Source: Lolium rigidum (lineage: Eukaryota; Streptophyta; Magnoliopsida; Poales; Poaceae). From it: 64,000 nt of DNA. The DNA is taken from the NCBI RefSeq assembly GCF_022539505.1, contig NC_061514.1, forward strand, positions 36,175,769-36,239,768. Direction: 5' to 3'. The translations under genes were made by a program, and so were the position numbers. The notes beneath the pieces were generated by a model. It was not told the origin of the DNA. It saw only the letters and a list, made by a program, of their open reading frames with translations, and made no database searches. How positions within the stretch are numbered: the stretch's first letter is position 1; the number at the start of each line of letters is the position of its first letter. Shown one piece after another: positions 54,451 to 64,000 of this stretch.

Positions 54451-57400
54451 TGGATTTAGTAGTTTCAAGTTCATTCAGGATTCTTGATTTTTGTCTTTAT
54501 TTCTCCTACTTGCAATGAATCAAAATTGTTTATTTAACCATTAATTGTTTGGTACTTCTTAATTGTTAGATCCAGAAGTTAACTGGGCAGAGCTCTTGGT
54601 GGTGCCTTTGGGGTTATAATCACCATCTTCATCAACCTGGATCATTTGTTGCAGGGACATCAAGGATCTATAATATGTGTCCAGCCTCCCAGTTTTGTAA
54701 GTTGATGATTATCACACTTCTAATATTTGGTATATATAATATACTTTTTACTCCTTTGATTAAAAATTGTGGAAATGCATTCCATGCCTAATAGAAACTA
54801 GAGAAGAGGCACAGTTAAATGTTCAGACATTTCTACTTGTATGAATCCATCCATTCTTTACAGTTAAGTTTAATATTTAACTTGCTTCACCTGATGCTAT
54901 GCTTTTCCTCAAAACATGATGCAGTGATTCAGGTATTTGGCTGCTTATTACTGAACTTCGGTACCGTTTATTGAACATTCGCATAGGGTATTCTATAAAT
55001 TATATTCCATGAAAATTCAGATTTTGCAAATGGTTTTCAGGTTTCCTTAGTTGACTTGCTTGCTAGCAATTAGAGGAAATATATGTGTTTTAGGATTAAG
55101 TATACTTTGCAAATGCACGAGGCAGGACATTTTCTCTCTTTCATTTTGACGGTTCTATTTTTACATTGGCTAGGATCTTATTATGTCTGCTATGATCTTG
55201 CCTCTGGGACATTTTGATGCTTTCAAGCTGCAAATATACTTTTATGAGCTTATCTTCTAATTCTACTGTAGGTATGTAAGCTATGTTGCTTTTTCGTTTT
55301 CATGAGCAACACACCTACTGCACAGTGAATGTTTTGAACAGGTGCTAGAAAAATAAGCACTGTAACAGTTACATGTAGTGTTCAGTTAATATTCAGGAAT
55401 ACCTCTCTTGGTTACTTCCTTGTCTCCGTATTTTTTTGTCTATGTACTGTAGGTCATGCCAGGGAGTGTGTTACATCACCAAGAGATCATGGAAATGGTA
55501 CGCTGAATACATTTGCTTCTTGGATTCTGGTTTCTTTTAATCTATTGGTGATGTATGGGTCAATTTCATTTTGGTTTCTTGTGATATTCCTAAAATCTAA
55601 GATGCAAACTTGACCATGTGTTGACATTTTTGGCGGCTGGGTTATGGGAATACGGAAAAAACTTTCAACCTTCATCCAAAGCAATTAATAAGAAAATATG
55701 TATCATGTTTGCTATAGTAAACAGTTGTATAGCTACATAATAATACCAACAGATAGTATATGCTCTCCTATTCCAGAAATTAATTCAGTATGAAAACAGA
55801 CATGGGTCCGCACAATTCTAATGACTACTTTCATGTTTGGTGAGTTATGAGTTTTCACTTTTGACCGCTTCTTATGAACCAGATAATAGATAAATGAATG
55901 AGAGAAAGTGGCTCTATTATGGATTTTTATTTTGTCTTAATGTATGCTTATTTTATTCTAGGCCATTTGTTCAGCAATTTTTTTGCATGTTTGTTCCACC
56001 TTTTATCTAAATAAATAAATATTTCTAAATGTAAGAAGTAATATTGAACTTCCTACCATAGTGTTACTCCATTTTCCTAAGAAAGAAACGTGTCTTCTTT
56101 GGGGATTGCTGATTGTAGGTCTTTGAAACTACTCAGCTACCAATATTGGAAATGTAGGAAGATACAATCTGGGTATAAATCCCGTCAACTCAATTCCAGT
56201 ATGTGCTTGTCTATTAAAATCAATCTCTGTTTTGTGACTGACATTCTCTTTTTTCTTTCTCATACCTGAGCATAAAACATGCCTTTCTTATGCCACGTTA
56301 GCATAGTTCCCTGGAATGATATAAACAAAGAAATTTAACTTACTTAGTACTTGATGCAGTAAGCAATCCTTACTTATTGCGGTGTCTCTATATAATCATA
56401 CCAACTTTCTTCAGTTTATCTACCACATTTAGTGAGTTATACTATTTTTTGGAAAAATGAGGATAGTGAGTTACACTGTTTTTTAGCGAGCTACACTGTT
56501 GGAACTCCAAGTTCCAAAGGAGGAACAACTCCTCCATTACCAAAACAAAGAATTTGCCACGCTGGATCTTAATATACCAGCAAACCAACTGCAGCTTAGC
56601 CAATAGTATACATTTTTTTTACCAACGTGTCAAGAAACCAGAAAATTTACCAAATAATGCATAACTAATACCATCCCAGGGATTATAGCGCATGCATCTG
56701 CTATATATGTTGTTGATTCTTATAGCTTTGAATGGATTAAAATATCAGTGGCCTAAAAAGTCTATGTTCTCCAAGTCTTTACTGAACTTCAAAATTTTAA
56801 CGATGGTACCTACTCCATATTGTCTTACTGCAATAGGGGCTAAAAAATTATGGAAGATAGTAAACGCGGTTAATTTCAGAGATGCATATGCTATTTAAGA
56901 TTCAATCCTTGTGACCTGAAACTGACGGGCTTTAGTTAAATGTCTGGTTTATAAGAATATACTATTTCAAATTCAACGTAGAGAGATAAGCACACCGGTG
57001 TCTGGTTTATGCCTTTTTTCCTTACAGAATACTTAATCCTATCCATGATTGTTGACAGTGCAGGTTTGTGCAGGCTGACCGCCTGGTAGTAGAAGGATAG
57101 TGCAAATCTTTCAATATGGATAATCTTCTCTAGACAGTGGACACACATTGTAGATTCTTTCCTCTGTCTGTCGGATGGAGCCTCACATTTGACTGAGGCA
57201 GACAGTTCAGACCTTTTTTGGGTGTTGATAGTGCAGGCTGACCACTTGCTGGTGGTAGAGCATTCTACTTTCTTGACATAAGTGCATTGTAGAAAAATCC
57301 TAACTCATGCTCGCTGTTAGCACAGATGTGAAGAGCTCTTTTGGTTTCCATATCTATCTCATTTTGCCTGATTGCCTAGGTAATACAACGGTTCAAATGG

Positions 57401-58970
57401 GCTTATATCATTTGTGTTATCTTCTCAGTTACAAAGCATGGAAAAATAGTGATTGTCAGCCTATAATCACTCTAGCACAAGAAATTTCAGATGCTCTTTT
57501 CATTAAATAACTTATGCAATATAGCTAAAAGGACCTATTTGGACTAATGGCTAGCTTTTAGGGAAGTTGGAGTAACTATTTTTGTTCCGTACCAACGAGG
57601 AAATTCCTTCATTCTAAATGGTGAGATAAATGCATCTCTAATTTTTTCACATGGGTGAGATCTTCTAGCACAGATAATTTGTTCACCTCAGACCTTTTTT
57701 AGTGCACCAAGATCATGTGCTCGACAATTTTAGTGCTTCCCTAGAGTTTTTCTTTATAATTTTACATGATCGCTTTCTTGCTAGATTTTGTTGTTCCATC
57801 CTAATCATGGTTTTAGGGATATTCATTAATTTTCACTGCATTTCTTTATGAAAGTTCGGTATTCAATGTATGCATGATCCCGCTGGGCGCTCTTGCTTAA
57901 GAGCCAAGTTATGACCGCCAATATTGATCATGTTAATTTCATTCCATGGATACACACCAGGAGATGTGACCTAAGAGGAACTCGATCACATGTAAGTTTG
58001 AGGGCAATGATGCTATCAACATACTATTCCTGATTTTATTGTGCTGCAATTGGTTTTCTCACCTCGATTGTTTTGAATTCCAAGCATGGACAAGCTTTTC
58101 GGCGTTGGATTCCACAATGGAGAGAATAATGGGACTGGCAACATGGAGCTTCTACGTCTGATGCGCCATTTTTTCTTATTGAGGTTTGTCTCGATCTGAC
58201 CATATGTCTTCTACGAGACTTTTATGTGGTGTTTTGTAGAAAAATTCAAAGAAAGCATCGTTCTATTGATGCATTTCCGGAGTCTTATGTATACACTAGG
58301 GATTCATGGTTTAGGCCGTATATTGCATATAGACATACTGTTGGTGTGATCATTCTCCTCCAATTCTTTTCATGTCAGAATTTACCTGAGGAGAGCATAT
58401 GGTCTTTATCTATTAGAAACTAATTTCATTACCATTCGGTTTCTTATCATACTCTACCTCAAGCTTAGTTCCTTTCAAAATCTGTTGTCCTAACTTTTCT
58501 TCAATTTGTTATTCCTCTGTGTAATCTTGAGCTAAGCGTTTTCCACCAAAGTACACCAGTCGATGAAATGAACACTGTGTAATCCTCCACCGATGAAATG
58601 AACGCTACACACATGCCTGACTGTTTTGCTTTTAACTTGTGCACCTTCAGTTTAGAGTAGTTATGTAACCTGCCTACCCGTACCATTGTATGTAACTTGA
58701 TCAGTTTTCTCCTCCACATGCTTACCTTTCACCTACCTCGTTTTTCTAAGTTACAGCTAAGCTGTGTAATAATAGTGTCCAGTCTATGGTTTCTTTCACG
58801 CATGCAATTTTTATTGTGTAAATATCAAAGCACTGAACTAATGGAAAAGTTTTTTGCAAAGTGACACCATTTCGATCTCTTATCAATTATCTAACACAAT
58901 TAAGACACAGACCCTCAAAAAAAGACACACCCAGAAAACAAGAGTGTTTATATCAAATCGGTAGAGGAAA
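54451..58970. other. Long AT-rich stretch without recognisable gene
   Basis: All frames are short. A partial duplication of GTGCAGGCTGACC(A/G)C...TGGTAG occurs near 57070 and 57233. The composition resembles introns. Confidence 0.4.
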
Positions 58971-59520
58971 ACGTACCGATCTGAAGGAGGCTGTGGCCGC
59001 CATGCCGTCGTTCAAGATGGCCATGACTGTCACCTCGATGGCCACCGCCGGTAGAGCGTGGAAGCCCTGCCAAAGCTGCCCCATCTGCTTGACCACTCCA
59101 CCGCCTGCAAGTTCACCCTAGAGAAGAACGGGCGCGTTCCGCGAGTACACCGCAGCTACGCCGTCGTCGGCATCCACCACACACATGCTGCAGTGGAACA
59201 AGCAGCACCACTCTGCTTGATGAATCTTTTTTCTCTTTGTGTTGTTGCTCCACATGAAGTAGTTCTCCGCCCATGAAGGTATGCTCATCGAGGCAGAGCA
59301 GCGAGGGGATATGGTGGCCAACCGCGCGCATGTGCTTATCGAGGAAGATCATCAAGGGGATCTGGTGGCCAAGCGCACCATGGACTGAGGCTGACAGTGT
59401 CCACGGGCTCTGTTCCAAGCTGGGGTGGAGATGTAGCACAGGGGGAATCCTGGAACATGGAGCTTGTCCTTTTGCCGGGGAGAGAGAAAGGAGATGAAAT
59501 TGAAGGTAGGTGGCAAGAGA
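58971..59520. other. GC-rich exon-like block, unrecognised
   Basis: A plus-strand frame gives LKEAVAAMPSFKMAMTV and, in another frame, ACKFTLEKNGRVPRVH; the minus strand also has a 182-codon frame (59661-59113). I recognise no domain and cannot choose a strand. Plausibly a captured exon. Confidence 0.3.
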
Positions 59521-60950
59521 ACACATAGAGAGAGGAATCTTCTGTCCTAAACTATCTGAATACTGATATAGACTTCTGCATCTGTCAGTGAGTGAATTAT
59601 GGGAGAACAAATGGAACCCGTTCACCACTGAGTTCATTGGCTTGACCCCCCTTTCTTCCACCCATTTATACTTGCACGTTTGAGTGTTTACAGCTGACGG
59701 CTAGGGTGCATTATATAACAAAATGACTTTAAAGCTCAATTGCAATAAAAGACCATCCAATATAGTTTGCTGCATGCAGAATTTACATGCAAGATGATTT
59801 TTCTCCACCTCTTGAATACGTATTATTAAGCTTTGCTGATCCTCAAATTTTTATCCAGGTTGAAAGATATCTAACCTTTTAAAGTGAGGAGCACGGAAAG
59901 AAACTTCTCAATTTCGTATCATCACAGTGAGTTTGAGAGATCTGGAGAGCTTTGATGGTGCTACCGTGTTTTGTTATTTTGCTAGCTGTTGGTGTTGTAT
60001 TTCAAGAAAAGAAAAAGAACACAAGGAGAATTTTTATAGCTGCAGACAGATTGTTTCTGGATTTTGTTGTGATGATTTGAGAGAGATATAGGGGATAGAT
60101 ATTTGGTAGTTTGGGGAACTCATTAAAATATGTATCGTTGGAATTTGCAGATTCAAATTTAGTGAGCCCATAGGAGTGGATTATCAGGGGCATCACCATA
60201 TACTTTGAAATAGATTTAGTTGAAAGATATCATTTATGCAATGATCATTTGTCTTCTGAACCAAACTATTTTCTGATTGCTGAGTGGGTTCACTAACTTG
60301 CTATGCAGCTGGTCGAGATTGTGCTTTCAGCTAAGGTTCTGTTTATCCTAAGGAAAGTGCCACCAAAACATGGGATCACGCAGTACCATCCTATCCATTA
60401 GAGCAGGTTTGGCTTGTACAGACAAATTTTTTTACAGAGCCTATATAGCATGGTAAATACAGGAACGATAAAGTAGAAATCAAGGCGCTTGCTCAAAAGC
60501 TTGCCCAGGTTTTATGTGAGGAAGCCTTTAGAATTTAAGGTTACTGTTGTGTGTAAAAGGAGGAAAGAAAACAAAAATGCAACGTCTCTCTGTCTACAGG
60601 TCTAGAAATTGTAAGCTATCTATGTAATATTAATAGTAATACATTTGTTCTTCTCTGTGTAGCCCCCTGTACACGTTGGGGACTCGGGGTTGACATATTT
60701 GTTCTTTGACCGCTCTATCCTGTTCTACCTTTCTGGTGTGTTAGCTGTGTTTTAGGAGTCCGTGGATGTTGTGTCATTATGAATCAAACTCAGAACATCA
60801 GTTAATCGCTGGAAGTGCCGCTGCATATATCCAGTACAAGTACAACACTTGCAAAACTGAATGTTTGAAAGAGAAAAACATACAGACCGTACACAGGCGA
60901 TGTAAATCAGGCTCGGTGTGCAGAAGAGCCTTTACCGAGCACATCAATCA
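59521..60950. other. No recognisable gene
   Basis: AT-rich DNA with only short frames. Confidence 0.4.
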
Positions 60951-61310
60951 TTAGATTCTGATCAACAGAAACGTACGGGGTGCACCAGAGCGGGTGTGGA
61001 TGCCGGCGACCCTCTGCATCAGTGGAGTGAACCATTGTACATGGCCGTTGTGGAGGCAACCAGGGAAACAGTGACTCGCGTGCTCGAGATGGCTAAGCCA
61101 CCATGCACGCGACGACCCTCGCCGTGGAGCTGTCGTACTGCGGAAGAGCGGCCGCAGCGGTGGCCGGAGAAGCAGAGCATGGATACTATACACCCGCTCC
61201 TCCCCAGTGACGAGACGCACCTGCTGGCCGCCAGCCCAGGTTCCCCTCTCACTTGCTATCAAGCTGCCTTCTATTTAACACTTATAATTTGTAGTGTGTT
61301 TAATCCATGA
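60951..61310. other. GC-rich exon-like block before the Helitron 3' end, unrecognised
   Basis: A 130-codon plus-strand frame (from 60918) and a 103-codon minus-strand frame overlap here; neither has a recognised domain. A CCAGGTTCCC donor-like site lies at about 61236. Confidence 0.3.
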
Positions 61311-61570
61311 TATGTTGTGTTTTTTTGCTCCTCTTCATCAACCAATAATTCTTCCCTGCATCCAAGAAATGAAACGGATTATTATTCACTCTTTATTTGA
61401 TATGCTTGCTTATCATTGATGTTTACAAATGTATACGAAATAAATATTGACACAAATTTCACGGGATCGTGCGCCAAGGCGCACATCAAAATCTAGTCTC
61501 TATAAACCATAAACCCTAACCATAACTATATAGAAAAAGATGAACAATCCATGCTTTTCGATTGCCTTTT

Positions 61571-61670
61571 NNNNNNNNNNNNNNNNNNNNNNNNNNNNNN
61601 NNNNNNNNNNNNNNNNNNNNNNNNNNNNNNNNNNNNNNNNNNNNNNNNNNNNNNNNNNNNNNNNNNNNNN
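61571..61670. other. Assembly gap (100 N)
   Basis: A run of 100 N at the junction between Helitron-flanking sequence and element E. Confidence 1.
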
Positions 61671-64000
61671 GACTACCGGATCTTTGCAATGCACATGTTT
61701 TGACCAAGTGTCACAATGGGGTACCTCCATGCCGCCTGTACAAAGGTCTAAGGAGAAAGCTCGCATTTTGGATTTCTCGCTTTTGATTATTCTCAACTTA
61801 GACATCCATACCGGGACAACATGGACAACAGATAATGGACTCCTCTTTAATGCATAAGCATGTGGCAACAATTATTATTCTCATATGAGATTGAGGGTAT
61901 ATGTCCAAACTGAAACTTCCACCATGGATCATGGCTTTAGTTAGCGGCCCAAAGTTCTTCTCTAACAATATGCATGCTCCAACCATGAAGGTGGTAGATC
62001 TCTCTTGCTTCAGACAAGACGGACATGCATAGCAACTCACATGATATTCAACAAGGAATAGTTGATGGCGTCCCCAGAAGCATGGTTATCGCACAACAAG
62101 CAACTTAATAAGAGATAAAGTGCATAAGTACATATTCAATACCATAATAGTTTTTAAGCTATTTGTCCCATGAGCTATATATTGCAAAGGTGAATGATGG
62201 AATTTTAAAGGTAGCACTCAAGCAATTTACTTTGGAATGGCGGATAAATACCATGTAGTAGGTAGGTATGGTGGACACAAATGGCATAGTGGTTGGCTCA
62301 AGTATTTTGGATGCATGAGAAGTATTCCCTCTCGATACAAGGTTTAGGCTAGCAAGGTTATTTGAAACAAACACAAGGATGAACGGTACAGCAAAAACTC
62401 ACATAAAAGACATATGGTAAACATTATAAGACTCCATACCGTCTTTCTTGTTGTTCAAAACTCAATACTAGATGTTATCTAGACTCTAGAGAAACCAAAT
62501 ATGCAAACCAAATTAGCAAGCTCTAAGTATTTCTTCATTAATGGGTGCAAAGTATATGATGCAAGAGCTTAAACATGAGCACAACAATTGCCAAGTATCA
62601 AATTATCCAAGACATTTTAGAGTTACTACATGTAGCATTTTCCAATTCCAACCATATAACAATTTAACGAAGAAGAAACTTCGCCATGAATACTATGAGT
62701 AGAGCCTAAGGACATATTTGTCCATATGCTACAGATGGAGCGTGTCTCTCTCCCATAAAGTGAATGCTAGGATCCATTTTATTCAAACAAAACAAAAAAC
62801 AAAAACAAACCGACGCTCCAAGCAAAGTGCATAAGATGTGACGGAATAAAAATATAGTTTCGGGGGAGGAACCCGATAATGTTGTCGATGAAGAAGGGGA
62901 TGCCTTGGGCATCCCCAAGCTTAGACGCTTGAGTCTTCTTAGAATATGCAGGGGTGAACCACCGGGGCATCCCCAAGCTTAGAGCTTTCACTCTCCTTGA
63001 TCATATTGCATCATACTCCTCTCTTGATCCTTGAAAACTTCCTCCACACCAAACTCGAAACAACTCATTAGAGGGTTAGTGCATAATAAAAATTCACATG
63101 TTCAGAGGTGACACAATCATTCTTAACACTTCTGGACATTGCATAAAGCTACCTGGACATTAATGGATCAAAGAAATTCATCCAACATAGCAAAAGAGGC
63201 AATGCGAAATAAAAGACAGAATCTGTCAAAACAGAACAGTCCGTAAAGATGGATTTTATTAGGCCACCAGACTTGCTCAAACGAAAATGCTCAAATTGAA
63301 TGAAAGTTGCGTACATATCTGGGGATCATGCTCGTAAATTGGCTTAATTTTCTGAGCTACCTACAGGGAGATAGACCCAGATTCGTGACAGCAAAGAAAT
63401 CTGGAACTGCGCATGATAATCCAAATCTAGTACTTACTTTTCTATCAAAGACTTTACTTGGCACAACAAAACATAAAACTAAGATAAGGAGAGGTTGCTA
63501 CAGTAGTAAAAAACTTCCAAGACACAAATATAAAACAAAAATACTGGAGTAAAAACTTGGGTTGTCTCCCATAAGCGCTTTTCTTTAACGCCTTTCAGCT
63601 AGGCGCAGAAAGTGTAACTCAAGTATTATCGAAGGGTGGTGCACCTACAGCGGGGTTTGGAGTTTTCTCAACCATGCATAGTATATTGGATACATAAGTT
63701 TCAGCGTCTCCCTTTTCATTAGTCTTGGGCTTGCTACTCTCATCGAACAAATTTTCGAGAACAAGCCAAGCATAGTTATTTTCTAGTGCATCATTCATAG
63801 CTAGGAGTTTGCATGGTATTGGTGCTTTGATCTCCCCACCATCATCAATATTATTAGTGTATCTTATTCTATCCATGTCCATCTTTTCAAGGAGACTAAC
63901 AAAATTAGTATGAGAACCAAGCATATTAAATTTAGCGAAGACCTTTCTAGCCTCTCTTGCTAGACCACCAAATTCTCTAAGAAGGGTTTCTAAAACAAAA
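61671..64000 (-). mobile_element. Gypsy element E (minus), coding end and conserved noncoding region; 3' end lost
   Basis: 61671-63600 is the reverse complement of the conserved noncoding region (matching 1-1290 of A and 21430-23365 of C). The last ~640 bp before the LTR and the 3' LTR itself are missing at the 61571-61670 gap. The coding module begins at 63619 and runs off the window. Like C and D, it carries complements of CTAAGCTTGGGGATGC, near 62920 and 62975. Confidence 0.85.
63619..64000 (-). CDS. Coding module of element E, partial (gag-like or unknown)
   Basis: An open minus-strand frame runs from the window edge to the stop at 63619-63621. It reads ETLLREFGGLAREARKVFAK, then HTNFVSLLEKMDMDRIRY, CKLLAMNDALENNYAWLVLE and ends ...APPFDNT-stop. 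It shows no protease loop and no similarity by eye to the modules of C or D except at the last residues. The frame is open over the 127 codons visible. Function unknown; the N-terminal part is outside the window. Confidence 0.55.
   Translation of the reverse strand, partial: FVLETLLREFGGLAREARKVFAKFNMLGSHTNFVSLLEKMDMDRIRYTNNIDDGGEIKAPIPCKLLAMNDALENNYAWLVLENLFDESSKPKTNEKGDAETYVSNILCMVEKTPNPAVGAPPFDNT

Larger units (their letters stand above)
53241..61496 (+). mobile_element. Candidate Helitron with gene-like content (3' end supported, 5' end tentative)
   Basis: The 3' end is a 7-bp perfect hairpin GTGCGCC/GGCGCAC (61469-61475 and 61478-61484), the spacer ATCAAAAT and CTAG at 61493-61496, followed by T. 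The satellite array stops at GAA|TCT (53237/53238), an A^T site, and TCTAAAGGTGAG would be a possible 5' end. The satellite does not resume after 61496, so the two ends are not proven to belong together. No Rep/helicase sequence was seen. Confidence 0.4.

Noticed and set aside
61500..61871. Frames spanning the N gap
   Set aside because: They exist only because N is translated as X; the real part is the noncoding region of element E.

Overview
This is plant nuclear DNA, almost entirely nested transposable elements. The element families point to a grass, most likely of the Pooideae (Triticeae/Poeae-type genome): gypsy LTRs opening TGATACGTCTCC, a tRNA-Asp-type primer site, CACTA elements, a PIF/Harbinger element with a GAGCATCTCCAAC terminus, a DUF4283-type LINE, tRNA-derived SINEs, and Helitrons ending in hairpin + CTAG. 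There is no operon-like organisation. The only plausible host-like gene is a small two-helix membrane protein at 31221-31532 (minus). Three 100-N assembly gaps lie at 11789-11888, 45130-45229 and 61571-61670.

Layout. 1-3655: 3' noncoding part and 3' LTR of gypsy element A, inserted into element B. 3656-8350: 3' half of gypsy element B, with an intron-containing antisense Transposase_28 gene and a short 3' LTR. 8767-10880: PIF/Harbinger element with a decayed transposase. 10884-17762: a LINE reverse-transcriptase pseudogene (minus) split by a Helitron (11287-17222), which itself carries a 157-bp tandem repeat split by a gypsy solo LTR (11639-13284). 17800-18881: a duplicated segment, two small retroposon insertions and a degenerate minisatellite. 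18882-25607: complete non-autonomous gypsy element C with 5-bp target duplication GAAGT. 25613-27794: unrecognised DNA. 27795-30108: LINE ORF1 plus endonuclease fragment lying between two short divergent LTR-like sequences. 30117-31200: SINE, foldback MITE, duplications. 31221-31850: small membrane protein gene and upstream region. 31901-33042: mini-CACTA. 33191-35170: gypsy-type LTR (minus). 35171-39513: decayed autonomous-type CACTA, cut off by element D. 39514-45320: gypsy element D (minus) with gag-protease remains. 45330-47611: DNA ending in a Helitron 3' terminus, with spliced-looking fragments. 47612-53240: about 14 copies of a ~325-bp tandem repeat, interrupted by a hAT element and an unknown insert. 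53241-61496: gene-like, AT-rich, ending in another Helitron terminus. 61671-64000: gypsy element E (minus).

Main points of interest. (1) Elements C, D and E share about 2.6 kb of noncoding 3' sequence but carry three different coding modules, all joining at one conserved stop-codon motif; the LTR types (A, C/D, solo) share the U3 half but differ in the rest. This looks like a modular, recombining non-autonomous retrotransposon system. (2) The Helitron edges are defined to the base because removing it rejoins a LINE reading frame. (3) A LINE fragment is framed by LTR-, PBS- and PPT-like sequences. (4) The satellite-like array carries a perfect hairpin and a telomere-like motif in most units.

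All family names rest on motif recognition by eye; no database search or alignment program was run.
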